From: Doryteuthis pealeii
Lineage: Eukaryota > Mollusca > Cephalopoda > Myopsida > Loliginidae
DNA: 64,000 nt
Direction: 5' to 3'
Assembly: GCA_023376005.1 (NCBI GenBank)
Contig: CM042145.1
Location: 97,870,234 to 97,934,233, forward strand
Below are positions 22,141 to 32,319 of this stretch, one piece after another; within the stretch, counting starts at the first letter, position 1, and the number at the start of each line of letters is the position of its first letter. Position numbers and translations under genes: made by a program. The notes beneath the pieces are model-generated. The model was given only the letters and a program-made list of their open reading frames with translations. It did no database searches and had not been told where the DNA came from.

Positions 22141-22374
22141 TTTATTCGTCTAGCAGTTATTCTAAGGTTAATAACAACTAATAAATGAATGAAAACTTAG
22201 TTTAATACTAATTGTTTTTATTATATAACAAAACAATAACTAACCATATAAATACTGTGTAAATTTTGTGTTGTAAGACATAATATAAACTATATAAATT
22301 CTTATTTTTAGTTTTAAAAAAAGTCACTTTTTAGTCACTTTTTAATCACTTAATGTCTTCATCAGTTGAACATA

Positions 22375-22412
<38 letters not shown>

Positions 22413-23335
22413 GTATACACAGAACTTTGAAGGAACTTAAATATTTGGGGCTTCATATTCTACATATATTCTACTGTATTGAATGTTTTAAACTCCAATG
22501 TTTCTACTATATTGAAACCATTTCCAAAATGAGACTTTTGCTGATTGTGCTTCATGGTTCTTTGTTACATACCCCTTTTTACTTGAATGTATAGAATCGT
22601 GGAGAGAGTTCATGTTGGGTGATAAAGAGACAGAGACTTAGATTAGAGAGGAGATGATGCTCCTACTTCCATAGTTTTACTACCTATTCACCAACATACT
22701 TTTGACTCACTAATTTAATTGGTTAAAATGTTATATGCCCTTCTGGCGTAATCGGGTATATAATGGAGATATAGATATATATATATAGTTTATAGTGGAG
22801 ATGGTCTTACTTGGTACTCTGCTTGTAGCTGACTGCTTCTATTTCAGTCACCATTTTTTTTTTTTTTGTCTAGTTGACTTCTATTCAGGGGCTGGTTTTC
22901 TTCCTCTGTTCTGAACTGGGCATTGCTTGTTTTTATTAATTACTTAACAAGACTTTGATTTTCCTGATCAAGTTTTTATTAGCCCATATTTATTGGTTCC
23001 ACCGCTGGGATTGAGATTGTACCGATAAGAAGTTGAATAAATGCTAAATTTAGGTTAAGTTTACATGCTACAAAGTTTTTAAAAAAAGTTAGCATCGTTT
23101 ATAGACAATTACTTTTTATCCAGGATTTCCTAATCCAAAATTTTGGTTACATGTTATACAAGGGTTTGTTTTATACAGAACTAATTACGGTATCCGTATT
23201 CAAAAGCATAAGCAATTTTGTTTACAGAAGTCATTTTCTATTATCTGGATTTATCTTTCTTCCTTTGTTTGGATCCATTGTTTAATGGCGTATCAACTTT
23301 CATGGGTTATTCATAAACAGTAGAAGTAGTAGTAC
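22141..23335. other. No recognised feature apart from (AC)n
   Basis: Contains an (AC)n run at 22376-22410 and a TA-rich stretch near 22770. The 61-residue frame at 22409-22594 has no recognisable domain. Confidence 0.4.
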
Positions 23336-23690
23336 TAATTAACCTATGGATGATTTGGTTTGGTTTGTTGGATTTTATAGCATGTCAACCCTTGTTGGGT
23401 TATTTCATGCCGAAGACGTTTTATTTCATTTTTTCTTGATGGGTATTCAAATTTTTTAAAACTCAATTTTTAAAAACATTTTTTCAATACTCATTTATTT
23501 TTCTATTTAACCCATAGATTGACCCTAACGGATACTACCACCCGGGTCAGAGTGGACCGTGGTAATCACATTGAAGGGTACTCCGCCTCAGAGTTCCAGA
23601 ATTGGAACAATACCATTAGATGCAGTTTAACAACATACCCTGGATACTAAGACCTCAGTCACCACCTTCTAGCACTTATATGATACAAAG
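23336..23690 (-). mobile_element. SINE-A, near full length
   Basis: Carries 'tggattttatagcatgtcaa', 'cccttgttgggttatttca', 'tgccgaagacgttt', 'taacccatagattgaccc', 'agagttccagaattgga' and the far end 'caccttctagcacttata'. Tail side on the left with short TTGG repeats. Confidence 0.75.
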
Positions 23691-23925
23691 GATTTTGGTT
23701 TTGCCATAAGAGCAATAGGATCGCGACAATAATATAGGTGCTAGGGCTTGACCTGACTGAGCCTAGCCTAAGTAAGGGTCAAAGAGGAGTGTTGCATGTT
23801 ATGGATTGCTCAGCCACCAGGATTCCGTCCTTAAGGTGCCACCATTGGGGAGGGTCTTACCCCTCTGCAGAGATGCGTATTCTATAGAGCCAACCGATAG
23901 GGCGTGTTAAAGTATGAATAAGCAC
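23691..23925. repeat. Dispersed repeat C (copy 2)
   Basis: Same order of blocks as 10151-10445 and 63845-64000. Follows SINE-A directly. Confidence 0.6.
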
Positions 23926-24219
23926 AATAACAATATGTGTACACAAAATAAAGAATGAATAAGAATTAAGATGGAAACCAGAAACGACTGCGATGGATGT
24001 TTAACCCGATACGACTCCAGAAGAGTAGACATTAGAGAACTTAAGAATTACTATCTAGCACTAAGTCTGAATTAGAATTCAGCTCCTCGCTTCGATTTGC
24101 CGAGCCCAAAACCACTCCCATTCCACCGCTTATTGTCCAATCTTATCAATCAGAATTGATTACTGGTCAATAAATTTACAACAAAACACCCCGAAAAGTT
24201 ATATCTCCTAGTTGATGTA

Positions 24220-24595
24220 TTATTCGGATTTTTCGGACCATTGTCCTCATCTTTATCATGATGTATAACACATGGTATATTTACACTGCATTTCAGTTCT
24301 TGTAGCCTTTGTCCTTCTCCAGGTGTACTTTTTCCGTTCAGCCTGGTAAATCCTTTTGAATAGTTTGTCTGTTGATAAAAAAAAAGGCATTACGAAGATC
24401 TCCTTCAAATAATGACGACGTTGTTTTTGCACGTCCTTCAATCCGAGAAGCGTCACGAGAAGCATCACGTTCATTAAAAAAAGGTAGGTCGGATGTTACA
24501 ACTGTCAAAACGTTGTTTCTATATATCACGATAAAGATGAGGACAACAGTCCGAAAAATCAAAGTATTACATATCAAGCCCCATCTCAAAAATTT
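24220..24595. mobile_element. Fold-back relic of hammerhead family I
   Basis: Left arm near 24225-24330 and right arm near 24490-24560 share 'tttcggac-attgtcctcatctttat' in inverse orientation. The conserved GAAAC has been lost (CAAAAC near 24494), and CTGANGA is CTGGAGA on the left arm, so no ribozyme survives. Confidence 0.5.
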
Positions 24596-25059
24596 TACAA
24601 AAAAAAAAATTTTAGTTGGGATGCTGTATATTTAGAAGGTTGGATATTGTCCACTTGTTACTCAACTGGATTTAACCAAGCAGACTGTTGCTTAACTTAG
24701 ACGCAGCTAAAATTGTGATCCTTGAACGCCGGTGTGCAGCACGTATGGATTTCAGTCGATGAAGACCAACGGAGAGCGGCGTTTCTGCAATTTGTCAGAA
24801 TAAATTTACATTAAGAGGATGAATAAACAAAACAAAAATAAAGATGTCTGCCGCTAGACATACAAAGAAAATTATCCTAACCAAATAGACATTTCTTTTT
24901 TTTTATTGTTGGTTCAGTGTACAAATATAATCGAAGCTTCCCCTTCGGAAAAATACAAGTAATCTGTAAGGTCACAGACGATTGCGGTGGTGTGGAGTGG
25001 GTGAGGGGTTGGTCAGACCAGGAGACAATTCAGTTTTATCGCTTCCTTGTCCTACTTTG
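24596..25059. other. No recognised feature
   Basis: Apparently unique sequence with no supported gene. Confidence 0.35.
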
Positions 25060-25095
25060 ACCTTCGTCTTTCTTTCTTTCTTCTTCTTTTTCTTT

Positions 25096-25135
<40 letters not shown>

Positions 25136-25137
25136 TT

Positions 25138-25177
<40 letters not shown>

Positions 25178-25592
25178 TCCTCTAAATGTATTCTGTCTTC
25201 AGTCCTTTTTATTTCTAATTTCTTTCTTTCTTCTTATTTTTATTCTTTTTTCCGTCTTTTCTTTCTTTCGCTTTTCTTTTTTATTTACTTTCTTTCAAAT
25301 AAATATCTGATTTCGTCGATTCTTGTTTGTTTTTTTTAATTTCCTTCCTACCTTCGTTCCTTCCTTCATTCTTTATTTGTTTCTTTTTTTAATCATTTAG
25401 ATTTTCTACTTCTTAATTACTTTTTTCTTTCTTTTTCTTTTTTCTCTTTTTTCTCTCTTTCTTTCATTCTTTTTCTCTCTTTCTTTCTTTCTTTCTTTTT
25501 ATAGATCTCAATTACATGCCTTTCTTTCTTTCATCTATCTTTTTATATTTTTTCTTCTTATTTCTCATTTTTAATTTCATTCTTTTTTCCGT

Positions 25593-25624
<32 letters not shown>

Positions 25625-26520
25625 TTTGGTTTCTTTCTTTTAAAGAAATATCTGATATTGGCCGATTCTTGGTTCTTCGTTAATTTCATTCATTCATTCA
25701 TTCTTTCTTTCTTTCTTTCTTTTTTTTTTCGTTTCTATTTTCTACTCCTTAATTACATTTTTCTTTCTTTCTCTCTTTCTTTTTTTTTAAAGATGAATCC
25801 CAATGGCGTCTTTCTTTCTTTTTTCTTTCTTTTTTTTATACTGAATGTCTTTTATTTCCAGTCCTTTTTTTATTTTCCCCTTCTTATTAATTACTCTCTT
25901 TTCTTCTTCTTAACTTCTTTCTTTTTTCCACCTTTGTTTCTTTCTTTTTTCTCTTTTGTTTACTTTCTTTAAATATCTCTTTTGGCGGATTCTTGTTTCT
26001 TTGCTTATTTTTTATTCATCTTTCTTTTTCGTTTATGTTTTCTATTACTTAATTACTTTCTTCTTTCTTTCTTTCTTTCATTCTTTCTTTCTTCTAAATG
26101 TCTTCTGTTTTCAGTCTTTTTCTCTCTTTTTCTTATTTCTTTCTTTTCTTTTTTTTAATTTCTTTCCTTCGTTTATTCTTTCTTTTTCAATTATTTTTTT
26201 TTTTAATATCTCATTAGGTAGATTCTTGTTTTTTTTTGTTTGTTTCATTCGTTTATTCGCACATTCTTTCTAAATTTCTTTTTTTCTTTCTTTCTCACTT
26301 TCTTTCCTTCTTTTTATAGATCACAATTACTGGCGTCTTTCTATCTTTCTTTTGAATATCTTCGTTCTTCAGTTTTTTTTCTTTTTATTTTCTCTTTCTT
26401 TCTTTCTTTCTTTCTTTCTCAATTCTCTTTTTGTTTTGTTCCTTTAAATGAAATATCTCCTTTTGTTTCTTTACTTGTTTTATTCATTAATATTTTTTCG
26501 TTTATATTTTCTACTTCTTA

Positions 26521-26587
<67 letters not shown>

Positions 26588-26600
26588 CCAATTACAAGCA
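25060..26600 (+). repeat. Polypyrimidine (TTTC)n region with 230-345 bp higher-order unit
   Basis: CTTT repeats are punctuated by recurring non-simple phrases. 'aaatatctga' or 'aatatctc' recurs at about 25302, 25646, 25972, 26206 and 26452. 'ctacttcttaatta' types occur at about 25403, 25742, 26041 and 26512. 'caattac-ggcgtcttt' types occur at about 25509, 25800, 26325 and 26590. This is a tandem satellite built on a tetranucleotide. It ends in a (CT)n run at 26525-26583. Phe/Ser frames here are not genes. Confidence 0.85.
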
Positions 26601-27116
26601 TCTTCCTTTTTTTTCTTTCTCATTATGCATCCCAATTACTGGTGTCTTGCATTCTTTCTTTCTTTCTTTCCTATTAATAAATGCATGGTAATGGTCTTTT
26701 TTGTTCTTTCTTATCATTATTTTATTACTAAAAGTGTCTACCCGGCGTCACCTGGGTAGAGTGGGGACAAAAATGTTAGTCTCGCAGATCCATTATTACT
26801 GAATCACAGGTTGGATACTCGCAGAATGCCTCATTAAAATCACTATGTAAAAAAGACCTTGCTTTGATCTGGCCTAGGGGGACGTCTGTAAAATAAGAGT
26901 GGTGACACTCTGAAAAGAAAAATTAATGTCTCCTATTTAAAATATAAAATGCAATTCCATGCTGTTACTATTCAAATTTTATTTCTTTAATTATCTCCGA
27001 GAATATTAATCGAATCTTCATTATTTTTGCTCAAGAAAGCAAGATCTGGTGATTGTGAACGGGTACATTTATTTACTTTGTCGTTAATAGTTTTATTTTC
27101 GTAGTTTCCTCCGGAC
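26601..27116. other. No recognised feature
   Basis: Mixed sequence after the pyrimidine tract without a supported gene or repeat name. Confidence 0.35.
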
Positions 27117-27192
27117 ATACATACATACATACATACATACATACATACACAACTACCCTTTATAGATAGATAGATAGATAGATAGATAGATT
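27117..27192. repeat. (CATA)n and (GATA)n
   Basis: Two adjacent tetranucleotide runs, 27117-27148 and 27163-27192. Confidence 0.93.
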
Positions 27193-27810
27193 ATTCATTT
27201 GTTTGTTTGTCTGCTTCATTCATTCCTAATTTATTCAAACTTTATCTATTTGTACACCTGTCTATTTTTTTCAATATTTCTTATTTAATACTATTTTATT
27301 TCATTCATTCTTCTTTTCTTTCTATGATTCATTCATTCTTTCTTTCTTTCTTTCGTTTTCTTTTTTCTTTTTCTTTCTATGCTTCTTTCATTCATTCACT
27401 GATTCTTATGATTCATTCATTCTTTCGTTTTTGCTATGTTTCATTAATTCATTCATTGTTTTCCTTTCTATACTTCTTTCTTTCATTCATTCATTGTTTT
27501 TTCTTTCTATACTCCTTTCATTCATTCATTAATTGTTTTTCTTTCTGTGCTTCTTTTTTTATTCATTAATTCATTCCTTTTTTCTTTAAATAATTCATTC
27601 ATTCATTATTTTTTAATACTTCTTTTATTCATTCATTCTTTCTGTCTTTGTTCTGTGCTTCATTCATTCATATTTTTTTCTTTCTATGCTTCTCTCGTTC
27701 ATTCATTCCTTCTTTTTTCTTTATATGCTTCATTCATTCATTGTTTTTTTTTATATATCTATGCTTCTTTCTTGCATTCAATGCTTTTCTTATTTCTCTT
27801 ACGTACTTTA
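27193..27810 (+). repeat. Polypyrimidine (CATT)n/(CTTT)n region
   Basis: The phrase 'ttcattcattcatt' alternates with 'tttctttctatgcttc' at least seven times at a spacing of about 45-75 bp, a loosely ordered minisatellite. The 120- and 89-residue frames are artefacts. Confidence 0.85.
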
Positions 27811-28050
27811 ACATAACTTTCTGTAGATGAGATATTGCCACCTAGTTATGTGAACCTGTCAACTAATTTCAGAAGCTTGCCGTTTAATGTGGATACGGGC
27901 CCATCTGGTTTTAAACTCGTAGTGTCTGTTTTATTTGACCCTCGCTTAGAGAACAATGCCTCTTTCTGTATGTGCCAGGCTATACAGCAAAGAATCGGCT
28001 TGAGTATGCCTATTTCCGAGAAAAATTATGACCGTTTCCATACATTTGTG

Positions 28051-28055
<5 letters not shown>
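27811..28055 (+). other. Unassigned 86-codon open frame, doubtful
   Basis: A frame from 27835 gives 70 residues of mixed composition before entering (TA)n. It has no recognised domain. Coding remnants of an element truncated at the microsatellite are possible, as with the Penelope-like piece at 29.6 kb. Low confidence. Confidence 0.2.
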
Positions 28056-28094
<39 letters not shown>

Positions 28095-28138
28095 AAATTT
28101 TCCCAACATACTGTCGGATTAATTTCCTCATCTTACTT

Positions 28139-28170
<32 letters not shown>
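28056..28170. repeat. Two (TA)n runs flanking a short element end
   Basis: TA at 28056-28086 and 28142-28168. The 55 bp between contain 'catactgtcggattaa', the same terminus as at 17950-17975. Confidence 0.85.
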
Positions 28171-28173
<3 letters not shown>

Positions 28174-28360
28174 AAAAGTAAAGTCGTCGGGGCGGCCTAA
28201 TATCGGTATTAGCCAATCAGCGAGGGAGTCTATCCCCTTTTCACTAGCACAAGACCAAGGAAATTGTTTTTGCGTTTGAGGTGGAGCGGCACACCTACCA
28301 TCAGCACCTTATTTTACCGCACAGATTACTGTGCTACTCATACGGTGAGTTGGCGATATA
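28171..28360 (-). mobile_element. SINE-C, head missing
   Basis: Minus-oriented body from 'agtcgtcggggcggccta' to 'catacggtgagttggcga', stopping at a short (TA)n in place of the B box. Confidence 0.78.
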
Positions 28361-28400
28361 TATATATGTGTGTGGTGTGTGTGTGTGTGTGTGTGTGTTG
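28361..28400. repeat. (TA)n(TG)n microsatellite
   Basis: Short compound run. Confidence 0.88.
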
Positions 28401-28496
28401 GTGTTTTGGTTAAAGCTATTACAAAAAACTTAATTTCTCATTTCAGAAATTCTAATCTGGTTGGCATGGTTATTCGATTTCTTATAACATACGGGA

Positions 28497-29045
28497 AGTA
28501 GTCAAAAAGTAATGCCATTTTTAGGACAGTTATAATTACCAACACAGGAACATGTTTCATACGTCAAAATAAAACTGGTCCTCTCGGGATCACATACCTA
28601 CTTCTCCACATAGTCACCGTTTATGTCAATAGCAATGTTCCACCTTCGAATGAGAGCATGTATCCCTGCCCCGTAAAATTCTGTTGACTGTTCTTTGAGC
28701 CACTTCCTCACTACAGATTTCCCTTACAGATTTAGCGCCTTCAGACTATCATCTCATCGACCCCATGAAAGAGAGTTTGAGAGGCAAACATTATTTCAGT
28801 GACAAGGAAGTGAAATTTGTAGTGAATAATTGGCTCAAAGAGCAGTCAACAGAATTTTACAGGGCAGGGGTACATCATCTAATTCAAAGGTGGAACATTG
28901 CTATTGGGGGAAAACTGTGACTATGTAGAGAAGTAGAGATGTGATCCACTGAGGACCAGCTTCATTTTGATTACATATCTTCCTGTGTTTGTAATTATAC
29001 CTGTCCTAAACAAAATGGCATTACTTTTTGACTCACACTCGTATA
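28497..29045. mobile_element. Mariner fold-back: two transposase 3' ends head to head
   Basis: The ends are inverted over about 45 bp, including GTCAAAAAGTAATGCCATTT on the left. The right half, plus strand from about 28746, reads DYHLIDPMKESLRG, then KEVKFVVNNWLKEQSTEFY and a stop near 28918, the C-terminal part of a mariner-type transposase. The left half, minus strand, contains the same C-terminal region (RKWLKEQSTEFYGAGIHAL). So the N-terminal half and the first catalytic residues are absent and the element is a palindrome of 3' ends. It is non-autonomous. Confidence 0.78.
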
Positions 29046-29104
29046 TGTACAAAACTATTACTTTTGTTTCAAGACAAATAGAATAAGATCACGTGACTCC
29101 TTTG

Positions 29105-29270
29105 TGGTTTGGGACGGGAACTATGTTCCTCTTTGTATATTGTATCAGTAAAATGTTATATTGTATTAATTGACTTCTCTTTTTTTCCCTACCCAATATT
29201 CAGTGTTAAGTTACCCTCATTTTTATAACCTAATGCATTGTAAGAATGCAGATGTTAACTATGAGTTAAC
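29105..29270 (+). repeat. Dispersed repeat, unclassified (copy 2 of 2)
   Basis: Collinear with 2489-2640. Shares 'ctttgtat', 'aaaatgttat', 'agttaccctc' and 'gaatgcagatgtta'. Confidence 0.55.
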
Positions 29271-29514
29271 ACATAACTAATCTTTATACTTATATATATG
29301 AAAATGAATCACAAGAATTACAATTGAATACTCCACGACAATTATTTATTAAAACTTGCTTTTTTGAAATTATATTGTGACTGTGATAAACGCTATTTGT
29401 TGGTACATATAATATGCATTGCACATTGATCATGCATGTTAATGATTGGTGTAATGTAGTCTTCTTTCTTGTTAGGAATTATGCGGAAAACTCTCCAAAA
29501 AATCAACATTTATT

Positions 29515-29515
29515 C

Positions 29516-29570
<55 letters not shown>

Positions 29571-29571
29571 C
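29515..29571. repeat. (TA)n microsatellite
   Basis: Interrupted TA run at the 3' boundary of the Penelope-like fragment. Confidence 0.92.
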
Positions 29572-29576
29572 AAATT

Positions 29577-29799
29577 AAGTGTATTTTGGCAGCATGTTTT
29601 CTTTTATACAAGTTTTGTTGAACTGTACAGACAATTCCTGTCGGACAAGTCTTTCGTTGATCTGTTCCAATTTTCGGGCCATCCTTCTGGTGTCGGGGTG
29701 TAACTGGTATAACAGTCCACCAAAGGTTTCAAAACGAGCGCTTTCGGCAATACAATTTGCCATCCTCAGGTAGGAAACAATGGTATGATTTCGTATCTC

Positions 29800-29800
<1 letters not shown>
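29577..29800 (-). mobile_element. Penelope-like element 5' fragment (N-terminal ORF piece)
   Basis: Minus strand. From an ATG at 29765 the frame reads MANCIAESARFETFGG, then YQLHPDTRRMARKLEQINE, and ends ENMLPKYT at a stop beside (TA)n. The helical, charged run followed by a Cys and an LPKY/LPKF-type motif resembles the N-terminal region of Penelope-like retroelement proteins, upstream of their reverse transcriptase. A hammerhead overlaps the start of this frame, and hammerheads are known in the long-terminal-repeat-like ends of Penelope-like elements. The RT and GIY-YIG endonuclease are missing. The assignment rests on motif memory plus the ribozyme and needs a profile search. Confidence 0.55.
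29726..29778 (-). ncRNA. Hammerhead ribozyme candidate, family M (Penelope-associated)
   Basis: Minus strand: CUGAGGA, one U, a perfect stem II GGCAA/UUGCC, GAA, stem III AGCG/CGUU with loop CU and one G-U pair, then UU at the cleavage site. The core-proximal stem I bases do not pair, but GUUUC and GAAAC form a 5-bp stem beyond a small internal loop (CUAC opposite UU). Overlaps the presumed start codon of the protein fragment. Confidence 0.65.

Positions 29801-29802
<2 letters not shown>

Positions 29803-29843
<41 letters not shown>
29803..29843. repeat. (TA)n microsatellite
   Basis: TA run between the Penelope-like fragment and a SINE-C. Confidence 0.94.
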
Positions 29844-29849
<6 letters not shown>

Positions 29850-30075
29850 GTGAGTGGCTTATTGTCAAACAGCAAAGGGTTCTATCACCATTTCACTTTT
29901 GCTAGACCAGGGAAGTTGCGTTGCTGAAATAGAGAAGCACATCTACCGTTTAGACACTTTACGGCACAGATCAGATTACCGAATCCGTTCTAAGTATGCA
30001 CCGAGTCGACGGGAACAGGTATCGAACCGGAAACCTTGTGATTCCCAGGCAGATGCTTTACCGACTTAGCTATTT
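29844..30075 (-). mobile_element. SINE-C, diverged, with tRNA-like head
   Basis: Minus strand. The inverse B box 'ggtatcgaaccgg' and inverse A box 'accgacttagcta' are present. The body is altered compared with the copies at 21.5 and 37.2 kb ('tagaccaggg', 'cggcacagatc'). Confidence 0.65.
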
Positions 30076-30582
30076 CCAATTCTACCCCAATTTTTCTTCA
30101 TTTCTCCGTTTTTCTCAGATCATTCAGGATTTAAGGGGAATTATTCTGGTTCTTTCTTCAATTCATTTTTTTCCGTTCTTCTTTTTCCATTCTCACTATT
30201 CTTTTATCCAAAGATCTTTCCCCCCTTCTTTTTTGAATACACTATTCGTAATATATTACCGCCACATTCTTATCAACATACTATCCACATGCCCACTGTA
30301 GAGCGCCGTTCCAGTTGGGCTAGATTATTTTCTCTCCTTGAAAAAAAAATCCCCTTTGGTGTTCCGGGTCTTCTGATTAACAGACCAACAACGTTCCTGT
30401 TCTCTTTCTTCTGCACTGTAATCAGGAGAGAGAAAAGATCAACAGACGCCTAACATTCAAGCTGTGTCCTTCAGATCAATATATTAATGTTTATAATATC
30501 AACTAGTGCCGACTGTCTGGGATTACTAAAGCTTTTACTAAATTAACTATCACAAAGATAAAAAAGATAATTAAATCGTAAT
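30076..30582. other. No recognised feature
   Basis: The 101-residue frame at 29996-30301 runs out of the SINE and is not convincing. Nothing else identified. Confidence 0.35.
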
Positions 30583-30591
30583 ATATATATG

Positions 30592-30636
<45 letters not shown>

Positions 30637-30719
30637 CTGAGAGTGCGTGTTCGTTTGTTTCTGTGTGTATGAGTGCGTGTGTAAATCACATATATAACTA
30701 TGTGTATTTGTCTATGTTG

Positions 30720-30776
<57 letters not shown>
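30583..30776. repeat. (TA)n(GT)n and (CT)n(TA)n microsatellites
   Basis: Runs at 30583-30633 and 30719-30776 with GT-rich spacer. Confidence 0.92.
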
Positions 30777-30780
<4 letters not shown>

Positions 30781-30934
30781 GTAATCCAAAAGTCCAGAGA
30801 AGAAATCTTCCTTACGACATAGGTTTTTTTTTAAATAACTTGTCACAGTTTGAGAGCTCAATGTGTGCTCTTATTTTTAGAGTCACTGAGCAAATTTATA
30901 ATTAAAGAAATAACAAAAGACTTAGAGATCCTGC

Positions 30935-30993
30935 ATTATAGACTATTTCAGGGAGCTTAGACAAAAATGTCTAATTCTCCCGACTCATCAGAT
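30935..30993 (-). ncRNA. Hammerhead ribozyme candidate, family G, inverted copy
   Basis: Minus strand: CUGAUGA, GGGAG/CUCCC stem II with an inner hairpin, GAA, AUAG/CUAU stem III, UA. Stem I is weak at this palindrome junction. Confidence 0.6.
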
Positions 30994-30997
30994 TCGC

Positions 30998-31057
30998 ATC
31001 TGATGAGTCGGGAGAATTAGACATTTTTTGTCTAAGCTCCCTGAAATAGTCTATAAT
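30998..31057 (+). ncRNA. Hammerhead ribozyme candidate, family G, tandem copy 1
   Basis: CUGAUGA at 31000-31006 and GAA at 31043-31045. Stem II has an added hairpin with UUAGACA paired to UGUCUAA. Stem III is AUAG/CUAU with UA next. The first base pair of stem II (G with U) and a UC bulge deviate from the ideal. Confidence 0.62.
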
Positions 31058-31091
31058 TCAGGATCTCTAAGTCTTTTGTTATTTCTTTAAT

Positions 31092-31178
<87 letters not shown>

Positions 31179-31207
31179 TGCCCGCGTGTGTGCTTGTGTG
31201 TTTTCGC

Positions 31208-31266
31208 ATCTGATGAGTCGGGAGAATTAGACATTTTTGTCTAAGCTCCCTGAAATAGTCTATAAT
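31208..31266 (+). ncRNA. Hammerhead ribozyme candidate, family G, tandem copy 2
   Basis: Same structure as the copy 210 bp upstream, with one fewer T in the loop. Two cores in tandem would release a monomer spanning the microsatellite. Confidence 0.62.
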
Positions 31267-31294
31267 TCAGGATCTCTAAGTCTTTTGTTATTTC

Positions 31295-31396
<102 letters not shown>

Positions 31397-31462
31397 TGCC
31401 CGCGTGTGTGCTTGTGTGTTTTAACATACATTGATATGTGTATTATCTACGTCTCTCTCTCT

Positions 31463-31541
<79 letters not shown>
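31463..31541. repeat. (TA)n(GA)n microsatellite
   Basis: About 40 bp TA and 38 bp GA. Confidence 0.95.
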
Positions 31542-31543
<2 letters not shown>

Positions 31544-31640
31544 AGGAGGAAAATATGGAAATAAAACCGACAGTATGTACAAAATAGAAAAACAAGGTAT
31601 TAAAAAAAAGAAGAAAGATAAATTCATTCTAGATGGCGAA

Positions 31641-31684
31641 ATTGACGTTAAACGTTTCGGTCTTTATCAAACCTTAATCAGGAT
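31641..31684 (-). ncRNA. Decayed hammerhead, family J, left arm
   Basis: Minus strand: CUGAUUA (G8 changed to U), stem II GGUUU with AGACC, GAA, a perfect stem III ACGUU/AACGU and UC. Loss of G8 should inactivate it. Confidence 0.55.
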
Positions 31685-31756
31685 ATTAAGATTGAAAAGG
31701 TGTTATCTGAATAGTTATAGGTATCCATCAAAGTTCAGACAAATTTTTCTATCCTA

Positions 31757-31799
31757 ATCCTGATGAGGGTTTGATAAAAACCGAAACGTTTTAACGTCG
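31757..31799 (+). ncRNA. Hammerhead ribozyme candidate, family J, right arm
   Basis: CUGAUGA (31759-31765), stem II GG-UUU/AAA-CC with one G-A mismatch, GAA (31782-31784), a perfect 5-bp stem III ACGUU/AACGU and UC. Stem I is limited to two pairs. Confidence 0.65.
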
Positions 31800-31849
31800 A
31801 CTTCATATTAAAAATATTATAATTATTTATATTTTTGTATTTGATTTCT

Positions 31850-31850
31850 G

Positions 31851-31903
<53 letters not shown>

Positions 31904-31912
31904 ATATATATT
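31850..31912. repeat. (TA)n microsatellite at left boundary of the 15 kb repeat
   Basis: TA run broken by one TT step. The second copy of the large repeat starts just inside the equivalent of this tract. Confidence 0.93.
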
Positions 31913-32319
31913 ATTGCTTTTAATACTTTTGAGAATAAAACAATAATATTAGAAATCGATAACACGATGTGTGTGTAAACATTAAAAAATAATTATATTG
32001 GGTAAAGCAAAAAATATATATAAAATAAAAAATCGTATATAATATTTTTTAATTAAATCAATACGTTAAACGTATTTGAAACAGCGGGTGTATAATCGAA
32101 GATTAGAACAGCTTGAATGCTCGCTTTTCCCATAACTCCCGACTTTCATGGGTAAATTGTCCTAACTAAATTCAAAAATAAAGAATAAACGTGTCGCCAT
32201 TTATTTTTCGTGGATTTCTTTTAAGATTTATCGACCGTATTTTCGCTTGTAATTTATTAAAATAAAACCAAACATTTAAAAATCAATAACAAAACCTATG
32301 AAATCTATACTAAAAAGTA

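Larger units (their letters stand above)
31575..31850. mobile_element. Fold-back element with hammerheads, family J
   Basis: Inverted arms around 31641-31684 and 31757-31799, 75 bp apart, each with a hammerhead facing outward. (TA)n follows the right arm. Confidence 0.6.

Noticed and set aside
22325..22370. CTGATGA on the minus strand near 22360 as a hammerhead
   Set aside because: The following sequence is three direct repeats of an 'agtgact'-like unit with no stem II and no GAA.
25060..27810. CRISPR-like or other regularly spaced array
   Set aside because: Repeats are tetranucleotide-based with irregular spacing of 45-345 bp and variable units. This is satellite sequence in a eukaryote.
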